Source of the DNA: Misgurnus anguillicaudatus
Taxonomy: Eukaryota > Chordata > Actinopteri > Cypriniformes > Cobitidae
Reading direction: 5' to 3'
Assembly (NCBI RefSeq): GCF_027580225.2
Contig: NC_073353.2
Span: forward strand, 35,756,001 to 35,820,000
Length of the DNA: 64,000 nucleotides
Positions within the stretch are counted from its first letter, which is position 1. The number at the start of each line of letters is the position of its first letter. Below the pieces are notes generated by a model that was not told the origin of the DNA, made no database searches, and saw nothing but the letters and a program-made list of their open reading frames with translations. Below, piece after piece: positions 45,860-57,899 of the stretch. The position numbers and the translations under genes were made by a program.

Positions 45860-47560
45860 TATATTAAAATATGCACCATTGACTTGTTTATGATGTTTAT
45901 TCTCCTTCACTCTAATCCTCAACGCTGCAAAAACAACTCAATAAAAATAAATATTTGATGCAAAGCTGATCTAAGTGTAATGCTGTATTCAACACTTTGT
46001 TTATTTTTTACATTTAATTGTAATTGCATTGAAAGCATACAATGTGCACATAAGGGTGTCAGCACTGTTGTGTCTGAGTCTGAGTGTAATATAATTCATT
46101 AATTATTCATTGTGTCCAGAATGAAGCACATGATTAAAAAGGTGAAGTGAAGAACAGTTCATATAAAACCAACAGAGGAACAAATAAAAAGATGCTTCAT
46201 TGAATTTGGGGCTGCATGCAAAATCCACCTGGCTCAAAAAATGGAACTGGTTGCCACCAAAAGGAATTTGTTTGACTAGGTTAAATAGACTAGACATACA
46301 TACATACTTAAGTCAATGCTGTGAATTTGGGATCGGGCTGTCTGTCTGAAAAACATTTATTCAAAAATACACACTTAACCAACACTTCTGGCTTTTACAT
46401 ACTTCTCCTTTCCCTTCACATCATTTCCAGAATTCTCTTACTTTCTATTTTCTGACCACACAGACAGACGGATCAAAATAAAAGCAAGTTGGTCTTGATA
46501 CTAAATGTGTTAAACGTTAGGTAGGGTGTGTAAATTAATAGCATATATTACCTGTTGCATGCACGTTCTTTATGAACTCTTCAAGCAACACATTCACCAC
46601 AGGCCTCGCTTTATCACATTAGACCGGAAAGCATGGGTTAAAAGATAAAGCCCAAACTATGTGCTCAATTCCTCTAAATGATAAAGTCGTATAAGTCATT
46701 TCTTGGTTTACTTATTTTTGGAAAGTGACACTGCATTAGTCAAACGTCCCAGTGAGTCATCTTACACTCCTCACAAGCATTCACAAACTGTACTCTGAAA
46801 CCAGTACTCTTCATTTCCTTTTAAAAACTAAAGTAATCGTGTATTATCTAAAACAATGTATATGCTAATTAACTTTAATGTGTGGTTGCTTTTATTGTTT
46901 TTGGACAGTCACGTATGGTGATACATACGATGATCAATGGACTTTATGCACACTTAACTTCTGCTTTTGACTTAAGACTGCTCTTCAGTTTCTGTTTTTA
47001 TATATTTATATTTATATATTTTTTATTTAAATTGGAGGGACGTCAGAATCGCTAAAATTTACACATTGTTTGCTGGATTTACCCAAAGTTACAATCTATG
47101 ATGTGTGAAAAATTGTTCCAGATGTGCAAACTCGAGAAAGGTTTCAAGTTTTATGTGTTTTCTTATCTCTGTAATCATTAAGATAAGTTCAGCTAGCCTG
47201 CACAGGGCTTACATTGTGCTGTTTTTACGATTTGTTCAGCAGCAGGCTAATCACATTAGTTAAAATGTTTGTCATTTAAGTTAAAGTTACATAAAAATAT
47301 ATGTTGGTTTGACAAAAATGCTGCATATTTTTTTTTAAGTGAGAACACAACCCTAAACGTCAAATTTCAGCTTGTTTTATATTGACGATGATTGTCAAAT
47401 ATTTTTTTTTGCATAAATCTGTTAATCAACCTAAATCCTGATCAAACTACTAAATTGTCCCACAAATTCCAGCATTTTAACTCTTTAATTGCCAAGTTCA
47501 TAAATGATGTCACTTGGATGAATCAGCTGCAGGATGAATCTTACTCACCAGTCACCAGTA
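45860..47560. other. Intergenic, nothing recognised
   Basis: AT-rich sequence without a convincing gene, splice-linked frame or complete transposon. Confidence 0.35.
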
Positions 47561-47905
47561 CAGTTCAATTCAATTCTATTTTATTTATATAGCACTTTTC
47601 ACAATAGTTAATTGTTTCAAAGCAGCTTTACATTAATAGAAACAGTGAAAAAGCACAGAAAAGCGACAGATATCACAACATAATACACGATAGCATAAGC
47701 AGTTAAATTTGCTGCGGCTATGACTCAACATTATAAGCGAGCGTATTACTAATTTAACGTCTAGAATAGGAAGCTAAGTTAAGCCCAAGAAGGCTGCCTC
47801 CCCTGGTTAAAAAACCCCCTAGGAGAAAAAAACCCGGGCTTTTAGCCGAGGAAATAAAAAAATGTCCTAGGAGGGAAAAACCCTTACACACATATAAAAC
47901 AGCAG
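47560..47905. repeat. Dispersed fish repeat (ATTTTATTTATATAGCACTTTT type)
   Basis: It contains TTTTATTTATATAGCACTTT and TTTCAAAGCAGCTTTACAT, followed by AGGAGAAAAAAACCCGGG and CCTAGGAGGGAAAAACCC. I recognise this wording from interspersed repeats in fish genomes. No class is assigned. Confidence 0.5.
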
Positions 47906-49003
47906 CAACTGATGTGCAAGGGAGATGCTTTCTCCTCAATACTAAACCCCCCCCCCCCACACACAAATTTGCTGTTATACTCCATATTACTCTATGTACA
48001 AGCCAGAAATAAGCTTTGTTTTTGCACAGGCCTATCAAAAGGGTTAATGGTGCCACCTGGTGATCAACAGTAAAAATGACTAATTTACCTCTTTGCAACA
48101 GGGACAACCACCAATAATCAAGAATGCATGATTATATGGTGTCAGCTTTGCAATCAAAAAATGTAGTTATATTGGAAGTCAATGGGGCAAAAACAGACAC
48201 GAACAGTAAATGAGGGAGAAAAAAATTAATCCGAAAGCCCATACTTTTACTAATTTTTGACATGCCCAAGACTGTGATTAAGGTTAAAAAATCCAGTCCA
48301 CAATCACTTTTAATATTGAAAATCAGTCATTTTGTTTGTTTTTCCCCAAATCAGTGACATCATTTATGAACTTGACAATTAAAGAGTTAAAATACTGGAT
48401 TTTTTGTAAACATTAAGTAGTTTTGATCAGGACTGAGGTTGATAACTATGCAAACAAAATAATTAGAAAATGTAAAATCTACAGTAAGTTACTGGCAGCT
48501 AGTTGCCAGTAATACCCAGTAATACTGTAATTTCTACAGACATTTTTTACAGTGTAATTTCTTTTTCATTAATGCAAGTTTTTATCTGTAATGACTGAAC
48601 AGTGAGCAATGTGATCAATGCTATGGAAGATCACAGTACAAACCCAGATTTTGTTACAAATTATAAAATGTTATTACAAGATTTATGGTTAATTTTGCAG
48701 CATCTCTTTATGTACATGTGCTACATTAATGTATATTACATTTGTTTTCAGAATATAATTTTGCTTTAAAAATGTCTTTTGCACATTTTTTGCCACTAGA
48801 TGGCAGAATTATATCAAGCAATGAACACCCTATTTTGTTTACCTTTACACTTCATTTATAATAATTTCCTGCTGCTTTTTTCGTGTTCTCAATAAAAAAA
48901 AATTGTTTCACATGTAAGAAAACATTTTTTTTTACTCCATTATACAAACGCTTGCTGCACGAAATAATGTGCATTTTACTGAATGCCTACATGCTGCACT
49001 TTA

Positions 49004-49241
49004 AGGGGTAGTTTCCTGGATAGGGATTAGACTAGTCCTAGACTAAAACATTTTTAAGAGCTGTCCAAACTGAAAACAACTTGCACTGACATATCTTAAA
49101 ATACATCAGTGCCATTTGTTTTGCCTCAAAATGCACACCGGTAATATTTTAAGTAAGGCATGTTTGTTAAAACTAGTTATATTTCCTAATTAAACTAAGG
49201 CCTAGTCCTGGATTAAGCTAATCTCTGTCCGGGAAACCGCC
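49004..49241. mobile_element. MITE with GTTTCC(T/C)GGA ends
   Basis: The left end reads GTAGTTTCCTGGATAGGGAT and the right end, in complement, GGCGGTTTCCCGGACAGAGA. Both are followed by TTAG and GTCCTAG words. A related, end-degraded copy lies at about 30846-31070. Confidence 0.6.
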
Positions 49242-49625
49242 CAAGAATATATCAAATGAAAGAGCAGACCATCTGCTTTCAAACAAACAAACAAAACGGG
49301 AAGAAAAATAATTTGTTCTCTTTTTATCACCTCTTAAATATGGGTACGTTTCTTCAAAAATACCAAATCCAAAAAAATTTAAAATACCAAAACGCTGAAA
49401 TAATTGAATTTTTGAAAAAGGACTTTTGTAAGAGATCAGATTCAGAACGACGATCAAAACATACACAGAGTTTACAATGTTATTGATGCTTCAGTTTTTA
49501 TAATTTGGGTAAGAGCGCCACCTAGTGGAAAACATCGGAATTATAGATTACCGTAAAAATTTGTCAGGGATGCACCATTAAAAGGGAAGCTTTTTCTCTT
49601 AATTGATGAGATAACGCGTAAATGG
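49236..49625. repeat. Dispersed repeat, family C, copy 3
   Basis: It shares ATATATCAAATGAAAGA, CTGCTTTCAAACAAA and GAGATCAGATTCAGA with 10540-11190. It also has the GCGCCACCTAGTGGAAAAC motif. Confidence 0.55.
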
Positions 49626-49715
49626 TGGTTAATATATCCACCAAACTCTCGGTATCGACAGATATCAGTCTAAATAATCGGCTATTGGTATCAGTGGAAT
49701 ATTTTAATATTGGTG

Positions 49716-49720
<5 letters not shown>

Positions 49721-49745
<25 letters not shown>
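49721..49745 (+). repeat. (TAA)n microsatellite
   Basis: About eight TAA units run directly into the element starting TACCGTATTTTCC. Confidence 0.85.
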
Positions 49746-49747
<2 letters not shown>

Positions 49748-50271
49748 CCGTATTTTCCGAACTATTAAGTCGCTCCGAAGTATAAGTCGCAGCAGTATAA
49801 AAGCATCAATAATATGAAATAGCATATATAAGTCGCAGTGGACCATACGTCGCGTTTATTTAGAAAAATATTTCCAAGCCGAAGAACAGACATTTAATCT
49901 GGAAAGGCAAGTTATTCAACCAAACAATAGCAGACAGAAAAGCAGGCTGAATAGATGTCTGTACGTTAAAGTAATATTATCAGTTATTTAAACGATAAAC
50001 CATAGCATACAGAACTTACCTGGAAGGTTACCGAACTAGCAAACTAGCATGAAGTTTGCAGACTCGTCATACCACATCACTGAATTCATTGAATTACATA
50101 AATACAGGAGCAGCATATTGCGAACTCTTGCGGTTGTAGACGGTAATGATGTCTCTTGCCTCATAAATGTCAAAATTTATTCATATTGACTTACAAGACG
50201 CACCTGACTATAAGACGCAGCACCAGCCAAATTATGTACAAAATGCGCCTTATAGTCCGAAAAATACGGTA
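49746..50271. mobile_element. MITE with TACCGTATTTTCCG ends, family E copy 1
   Basis: The left end TACCGTATTTTCCGAACTAT and, in complement, the right end TACCGTATTTTTCGGACTAT are inverted. TAAGTCGC-type words follow. A related copy is at 60560-61070. Confidence 0.75.
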
Positions 50272-51661
50272 GATAATTATGTCATTTACCTTTATTAACA
50301 CTATGCATTTGTTACAAAATACTATATTACAAACCGCAGATCATAATCGCCTAGTCATCATCTTGTCAATAAAATGTTAATGTTTTATTAAAAACCTTGG
50401 TTTGATCAGATCTATTAATCAAAACAGATTAATTTCAGAAACATTTGCTGCATCCCAATTAAAATACTTAGTATCAGCATAGTGGGTGAATGTGGATGCA
50501 GCACTGTACTCTTTAAAACAGATCTGTTAGTCACGACAAAATTGCCGCATTGTGATATACAGTATTGCACCATGAGGATGTTTTTATAGGCTACTGTACA
50601 TTTTGTCAAATGCAGCAGGTCATTTGTGCATTGTACAAAAAATGTTCTACTGCAGAAATAGTGTGAGTATAATGTTTAAATGCTAATCTGAGCCTTTGAC
50701 CTGCCAGTTCATTTCCATTTATAAAATCCTGATGTATTTCGTCTCTCTCTTCTTTTGCCACCCTGTTCAATGTGCTGAGTATAGATCACTGCAGCAGTGT
50801 ATGTGGGTGTATGGGTGGTGTGCAGGGGCGAACCGAGCTATTAAAAGCCACTGCTGTATAAATAACCCATGCGTATAAATGAAGACAGTCCAGCAGTATT
50901 AGATGCTGGGAAACTGCGGCCAGCATGCTGCTGATGTTAGTGAACACACAATCCATCTAAACCAGATACAAATGGATCCGTATGAATAAATTTAAACATA
51001 TTTCTGCAGCAAATATTTAAGATTTTTGGATGTATTTCATAAAAACGCTGCAGTAAAGCAAATCACTCTGTTGCATTATATTATCAGGATCCATTTATGA
51101 CAATATTCTGTGAAATTTTTAGGCTCGGATTTTGCTTGCTTTATGCAGATGGTGGCTGTTCCCTTTAGCTACTGAAGGTGATAAAAATAGATTCGGTTTC
51201 TGCCTCATCCCTTAGTGCAGTCTTTCTCTTCACATGCACGCTATTGCAAACGCAATATAAACTACACAACCTCACCGCTGTCTCATCAAGTTGACTTGTA
51301 GCTGGAGATATCATTTTTAATTGTTTGTATTGGATAGCAATGAGTTTTAAAGGAGAGCAAATAAGGACTTTTGCTTAAAGGTGCTGTAATTTTATAGCAC
51401 ATTGCTATTATTGTTTTAGCATTTGTCTCTTTTGAGCCTCTTTGTACACGTCTCACAGAATATTACAACAAAGCTGGCTCATAATAGGGATGTGAACATC
51501 GATGCTGCCTTATCAATAAATCAATGCATAGATGCCAATGATAAAAGTATTGATATCTTAATTATATTAATGATTTTGTCATAAGTAAGTGTTCCTGTGT
51601 GCTTGACAATACACATCCGTTGGTCTGCGACTGTGCAGCACGAGTGACGTGCCATTCAACA

Positions 51662-51686
51662 TACACACACACACACACACACACAC

Positions 51687-51772
<86 letters not shown>
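51662..51772 (+). repeat. (CA)n-(TA)n compound microsatellite
   Basis: About 13 CA units and then about 40 TA units form one of the longest simple repeats of the window. A truncated copy of the 20503 element begins at its end, and the left side of the Tc1 element starts about 100 bp on. Confidence 0.9.
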
Positions 51773-51775
<3 letters not shown>

Positions 51776-51862
51776 GAGTTTGGAATTTAAAAAAAAGTTA
51801 CCACTAAAATTAGTATAGTTTGAGACCAGTATTAAAAAGTAAATTCTTAATTTTACGCAAAT
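51773..51862 (+). repeat. Fragment of the 20503-21370 element
   Basis: ATGAAGAGTTTGG is followed, after divergence, by TTAATTTTACGCAAA, matching 20503-20625 in order. The remainder is absent. Confidence 0.6.
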
Positions 51863-52138
51863 ATATATATGTCCACTGTGAGAGACATAATCTAAAAAAA
51901 AAAATCCAGAAATCACAATATATGATTTTTTAAGTATTTATTTGTATGATACAGCTGCAAATAAGTATTTGAACACCTGACTATCAGCTAGAATTCTGAC
52001 CCTCAAAGACCTGTTAGCCTTTAAAATGTCCACCTCCACTCCATTTATTATCCTAAATTAGATGCACCTGTTTGAGGTCGTTAGCTGCATAAAGACACAT
52101 GTCCACCCCATACAATCAGTAAGAATTCAACTACTAAC

Positions 52139-52722
52139 ATGGCCAAGACCAAAGAGCTTTCCAAAGACACTAGAGACAAAACTGTACACCTCCACAAGGC
52201 TGGAAAGGGCTACGGGGAAATTGCCAAGCAGCTTGGTGAAAAAAGGTGCACTGTTGGAGCAATCATTAGACAATGGAAGAAGCTAAACATGATTGTCAAT
52301 CTCCCTCGGACTGGGGCTCCATGCAAGATCTCACCTCGTGGGGTCTCAATGATCCTAAGAAAGGTGAGAAATGCTGGGACCACCGTTTCCAAGGTTACTG
52401 TTGGTAATACACTAAGACGTCATGGTTTGAAATCATGCATTGCACGGAAGGCTCCCCTGCTTAAACCAGCACATGTCCAGGTCCGTCTTAAGTTTGCCAA
52501 TGACTATTTGGATGATCCAGAGGAGTCATGGGAGAATATCATATGGTCAGATGAGACCAAAATAAAACTTTTTGGTCATAATTCCACTAAACGTGTTTGG
52601 AGGAAGAAGAATAATGAGTACCATCCCAAGAACACCATCTCTACTGTGAAGCATGGGGCAGGTAGCATCATGCTTTGGGGGTGTTTTTCTGCACATGGGA
52701 CAGGGCGACTGCACTGTATTAA
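52139..52722 (+). pseudogene. Tc1-like transposase, N-terminal part
   Basis: From the ATG at 52139 about 195 codons are open. The N-terminal paired-type helix-turn-helix runs over about residues 1-110, with the linker motif NLPRTGAP (54-61). The first catalytic aspartate is D138 in [13 protein letters not shown]. The frame then runs into the inserted element, adding about 43 unrelated residues before a stop. The second half lies at 53477-53822. Confidence 0.88.
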
Positions 52723-53472
52723 AGGAACACGCCCACATTTTGGGAATTTAGCTTATTCACTGCATCCCCCAGAGCTAGATAAGTCCATACACACCCCTCT
52801 CATCTCGGTGCGCGCTGCAACTCTGTCCGACGCAGCCCCCGCTAGCTTAGCTTAGCACAAAGACTGGAAATGCATGGCTCCAGCTAGTATACTGCTCCCA
52901 ATAAGTGACAAAATAACGCGATCATTTTCCTATTTATGTGTTGTGATTTGTATAGTCACATCGTGTACAAATAACAAGATCATATGAGACACAGCGATCT
53001 TTTAACAGTATATATACTGAGAACTATATTCTCTGAAGACGAAGCACTGCTACTGGGCGGAGTGATTTGCACAACTCTGACCGAACTCTCTGCTCCTCAC
53101 CAGGGGGCTTCTCGTGTGCTGCGAGCAAATCACTCCGCCCAGTAGCAGTGCTTCGTCTTCTGAGAATATAGTTCCCAGTATGTATACTGTTAAAAGATCG
53201 CTGTATCTCATATGACCTTGTTATTTGTACACGGTGTGACTATACAAATCACAACACATAAATAGGAAAATGATCGCGTTTTTTTGTCACTTATTGGGAG
53301 CAGTATACTAGCTGGAGCCATGCATTTCCAGTCTTTGTGCTAAGCTAAGCTAGCGGGGGCTGCGTCAGACAGAGTTACAGCACGCACGGAGATGAGAGAG
53401 GTATGTATGGACTTATCTAACTCTGGGGGATACGGTGAATAAGCTAAATTCCCAAAATGTGGGCGTGTTCCT
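52723..53472. mobile_element. 750-bp TTAA-flanked palindrome inside the transposase
   Basis: TTAA is at 52719-52722 and 53473-53476. The ends AGGAACACGCCCAC and GTGGGCGTGTTCCT are perfect inverted repeats, and most of the element folds back on a centre near 53100, with long near-identical arms. Removing one TTAA plus the element restores continuity of the Tc1 sequence, so it inserted later. TTAA targeting suggests piggyBac-type mobilisation. Confidence 0.88.
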
Positions 53473-53476
53473 TTAA

Positions 53477-53822
53477 GGAGAGGATGACCAGGGCCATGTA
53501 TTGCGAGATTTTGGGGAACAACCTCCTTCCCTCAGTTAGAGCATTGAAGATGGGTCGAGGCTGGGTCTAACCAAGGAGTGTCTCTGTAAGAAGCATATCA
53601 AGGTTCTGGCGTGGCCTAGGCAGTCTCCAGACCTTAACCCTATAGAGAATCTTTGGAGTAAACTCAAACTCCATGTTTCTCAGCGACAGGCCAGAAACCT
53701 GACTGATCTAGAGAAGATCAGTGTGGAGGAGTGGGCCAAAATCCTTCCTGCAGTGTGTGCAAACCTGGTGAAAAACTACATGAGACGTTTGACCTCAAAC
53801 AAAGGCTACTGTACCAAATACT
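53477..53822 (+). pseudogene. Tc1-like transposase, C-terminal part
   Basis: It contains the third catalytic block [11 protein letters not shown] (about 53611-53660) and ends GYCTKY before TAA. The segment that should carry the second catalytic aspartate (HDNDPKH-type) is missing between GGGTCT and AACCAAGG near 53568, a deletion of a few dozen bases. The enzyme could not work even without the palindrome insertion. Confidence 0.8.
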
Positions 53823-54030
53823 AACATTGATTTTCTCAAGTGTTCAAATACTTATTGTGCAAATAGTTAAAAAAATTATACATTGTGATTTCTGGATTTT
53901 TTAAATATTTTTATTGTCTCTCTCGCAGTGCACATGCACCTACGATGACAATTTCAGAACCCTCCATGGTTCCTGGGTGGGAGGACTTGCGGAATGGCAG
54001 GGTGTTCAAATACTTGTTTTCCTCACTGTA

Positions 54031-55573
54031 TATGTTTGTATATATATATAAAAAAAATTAAAAATGCAAATTAAAAATTTTTTTTTTAAAGAAATATAAA
54101 ACCAACATACTTCTCCTTCTTTCAAGAAAGCATCACTCTCTCTGTCTCACCAGTCTCTATCATATTTGAATCGATCTAAATTTTGGCTACACATAAGTTG
54201 AAGTATCATTCAGTTATTGAAAAACAATATACACATTTGCAACATTTTGATTATTTTATAATATCCTGCATCTCTAAGACATATATAACCTTGCAGTTGG
54301 GGAAAAGCTTTGTCAAGCAAGCATACAAAGTTTGTCCTGACAGTTTTTTTCTTAGCAGCACATAATTTGATTTCTGCTTAAGTCATACCTTGTTTGAGAA
54401 GCCCATGGGGTTGTAATTAAAAACTAACATTCAGAAAGAATAAAAACTTTCTCGGTTGAAATTTCGATCCGACCGTTCCACATTTGGTGATAATTTGACA
54501 ACAGTTCATTGTTATTTCTACCCCTTGCTGGGTTTCTTATCCTCTGCTTCCAGAATGATTTAACACAAGCCTGACTACTTTGACTTGAACCGAAATAGAA
54601 ATGCATGCAGGGTATTGCGTTGTATAGCTATTAGAAATCCTTTTTCCTTTAAAGCAAATCAAGACAAGATGTGCAAGACTCCCCAGAGGCCGAGGAGAGG
54701 ATTGTTAAATGCAGAGAGACCACCTCAAGTGGTTTGCAAGCCAATTGAATTGTAGATTATACTGGAACTATGTGGAACAAAGATTTAAAAAAGAAGGTTT
54801 CCTCAGTGACACAATTTCATCCCCACTCCAGATGGTCATGCGTGGAGTCACCGCTCATTGATGGGGACCAGTAGATATGCTGTATGCAACTGGACAAGTA
54901 CTTTTATTACAGAAAAGAAAAAACCCTTGTTGGGTTGTACCTTACAGAATGACCAAAATTTGGAGTTGCCCATGCTGAACCTTTGTGATTGAATGGGGCT
55001 TGTGGGAAGCTTAAGAGCCGTTTAATGAAATCTCCTTCATATAACGCATAATGTGTACTGCTACCTACGTTTTTATTGAACAAATCAGACAGGGAGATTA
55101 TGCATGGCACTTAGAAAGTAGTTATCCAACCATGCATGCAATATGCCCCTTCTCTAAAAAAAATATTCTTTGTGCATCATGACATCATGGTCTTCACCCC
55201 ATCACCCCCTTAATGCACTGCTACAAACTTTACCTCAGAGAAGGTTTCCGCTGTGCTGGAGTCTTTTTTGTTGGCGTGGAGCCATAGTATCTGGAACATT
55301 CCCCGGTGAGACCGTCCTAACTGCATGTTTGCCAGCAATTTATCTCTCTGAAGTGATGTAGCCTGTCCCATAATTCCCATTGTAATTCCTCATCCTAAAT
55401 GTCTCCTGGCGAACAGCCATGACATTATGTAACTTGCACACTTACTGTACAGCAGCTTAAGTTCTTTTGAATTTGCACATTACAATGGAACACAATGGAT
55501 TTCTTTAAATATATAATTTGTGTTTCATTGTTTAGATTTCTTCTAATACACAATAAAGGCAGAATTGGTGACT
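54031..55573. other. Intergenic, nothing recognised
   Basis: No known gene or complete transposon. The stretch 54660-54870 is less AT-rich and free of obvious repeats, and could be a conserved non-coding element, but only comparison could tell. Confidence 0.3.
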
Positions 55574-56436
55574 AAAGGTCCACTGTGTAGATTTTTGCAG
55601 CATCTAGTGTGAGATTGTGAATTGCAACCAATGGCTCAGTCCACAGTTCACTCCTCCCTTTCGAAATGCATAATGAAGCTACGGTAGATGCCACAGGACA
55701 AACGGCATCGCCCGAGATAATGAAGTGACAAACATTGTTGGGGGTAACACATAACAAGCAACGCATTACATAATAATATTACTTTTCTGAAGTAACGAGT
55801 AAAGTAACGCATTCCTTTTTTAGTTTAATTAATTTGATTAAAATAAAATTATGTACTGAATTAAACTGAACATAGTCACATTATGCACTCTGTGTACACG
55901 CCTGTGTGGGAGGAGTTTGAGTCAGAAACTGAGATGGCAGGCTAGAGCTCGACATTTTTATAATGAACTATGGAATTTTTGAATGCAGAACTTTTCAGTC
56001 ATAAAAACACCTGCAAGGTCTGAAAGAGATCAAGCCTCAGCCCAAAAAAAGTAATGCAACAGTAACTAAAAGGAATGTAAGCATTACTTTCCATGAAAAG
56101 TAACTAAGTAGCGCAATTAGTAACTTTTTTTGGAAGTAACTTAATATTGTAAAGCATTACTTTTAAAAGTAACTTTCCCCAACACTAGTGACAAAACATG
56201 CTCTGCAGTTTGTCCATTTAGGGCTACTGTAGAAATATGGAGGTGCAAAATGGCGGCTTCCATGTACGGGGACCTGCGGTGTATGTGGATAAAAACGGCT
56301 CAATCTAAGGTAATAAAAACTATACAGTTCGTTATGTAAGATCTTTATACACCACTAATAATATAGTTATGTATGTAATATGTAATATGCATTTCTGTCA
56401 AGAGATCCTTCTAAAAGTTACACAATGCACCTTTAA
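55574..56436. mobile_element. Element with AAAGGTGCA-type ends, containing family A copy 2
   Basis: The left end TAAAGGTCCACTGTGTAGA and, in complement, the right end TTAAAGGTGCATTGTGTAAC are inverted and related. The family A element (55735-56185) splits it. Confidence 0.6.
55735..56185. mobile_element. Non-autonomous element, family A, copy 2 (nested)
   Basis: It runs from TTGTTGGGGGTAACAC to CTTTCCCCAACAC and is the reverse of 1879-2403. It is inserted inside 55574-56436. Confidence 0.72.
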
Positions 56437-57000
56437 CAGACCAAATCTTAAAAGACCAAAGAATGCACGCTTGATCCATGCCTGAAGCCACAAAAAAGTC
56501 CAGGAAAATGGCCCAGGAAAATGGCTCGAGCAGTAAATAAATACAGTATGTTTGTTGTTTATGCAATATGTACTGTATGTGGAAAATGTGTTTTTTGAAC
56601 CATAAACCACGCTAACACATTGTATTACAGCAAATGCACAAAATAAAATTGTTTCTTAGCAACAAAATAGGTGCTCTTTAAATTCTTATACTCTAAAACA
56701 TGCTTGGATATTTTTAACCCAGCACTGGGTCAAAACGGACTACCCCAACCGGCTGTAATTTAACCTATGGTGGGTTGTTTCAACCTAAAACCCATTGATG
56801 GGTTAAAAAAAATTCTAGGTTGATTTAACCCACTGGCTTTGTTTGTCCCTTTTTGACTCATTTAAATATATTTTATGCTTATTGTTGTTTTTATTTATTA
56901 TTTATCTTTAAGTAATTTCCTATGTTAAGCACATTGAATTACTTTGTATGAAACGTGGTACACTCAAAATATTTTTTTTGTGTTTCAGAAAAAAGTTTAA

Positions 57001-57365
57001 TGCTGCATTCAGACCAGCCGCGGTAGAGGTGTCAAGCGCGAGTGATTTCAATGTTAAGTCAATGTAAATATGCGTTGACGCGCATCTGGAGATCTCGCGG
57101 TGCGAATGAGACGTTTAGCACGGCGCTGTAGACGCAATTCCGCCTCATTTGCGCGTTGTTGAAAAATCAGGCAGGACCTTGCTCTACTAGTGACGTGATT
57201 ACAGGAGGCGAGCGCAAATTTCCGCGTGAATATCTCGATGACTAGAATTTCACGCGTGGCTTTCACGAACAAATTAAGCGAGTACACTCAAAATTTTCAG
57301 GTGTCCAACTACGCACATAGACGCAAATTTAATGCCTCAAACACGTCTGGTGTGAACCCAGCATA
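57001..57365. repeat. Element with TCTGGTGTGAACCCA end
   Basis: The left end GCATTCAGACCAG and the right end GTCTGGTGTGAACCCAGC are partially inverted. The interior is rich in GCG words. Related ends occur at about 26860-27025 and 44480-44790. Confidence 0.5.
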
Positions 57366-57896
57366 AGGTTTTTGCTTACCCCATTGGCTTTTTGCTTGTT
57401 TTATGCACAAAATCACTTAAATATTATATTTTTCCCTAAAAACTAGTCTTAAAGCTATTTTCTTAGGTCATTTTAGTCATTAAGAAAATGCATCTTGATT
57501 TAAGAAATGTTTTGATATTTGTATTTAAAACAAGACAAAAATACCAAGTAAGAAAGTAATTTTATTTGTAGTAATTTTGTCTTGATTTTAGTAAAAATAT
57601 ATAAAAATTCTTAAATTAAGATGTATTTTCTTTATGAGCAAAATGACCCAAGAAAATAAGTCTAGTTTTTAGACTAAAAATATCAAATTTTAAGTGCTTA
57701 CCCTATTGGCAGATTTTTTTGCTTGTTTTATGCACAAAATCACTTGATATTTTTGGTCTAAAAACTAGACTTATTTTCTTGGGTCATTTTGCTCATAAAG
57801 AAAATACATCTTAATTTAAGAATTTTTAGATATTTTTACTGAAAACAAGACAAAAAAACTAAGAAAATGTTTTCTTGAAAATAATTTTTCGCAGTG
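57362..57896. mobile_element. Palindromic MITE, family B, copy 3
   Basis: It shares TTGCTTGTTTTATGCACAAA, AGTCTAGTTTTTAGAC and TCTTAAATTAAGAT words with 8224-8685, and ends TTTTTCGCAGTG. Confidence 0.7.
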
Positions 57897-57899
57897 TAG

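Larger units (their letters stand above)
51874..54028 (+). mobile_element. Tc1-like transposon, left end truncated, interrupted
   Basis: The right end, CTTGTTTTCCTCACTG, abuts TA (54029-54030). Inner inverted repeats around AAATCCAGAAATCACAAT are present on both sides (about 51905-51920 and 53884-53900). About 100 bp of the outer left end are missing, replaced by microsatellite and other repeat. The transposase frame is interrupted by a 750-bp palindrome and also carries an internal deletion. Confidence 0.85.

Noticed and set aside
47754..48107. Minus-strand 117-codon frame
   Set aside because: Most of it crosses a dispersed repeat and a poly-C tract. No homology is recognised.
51599..51916. 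Frames of repeated YI residues
   Set aside because: They are translations of the (TA)n microsatellite.
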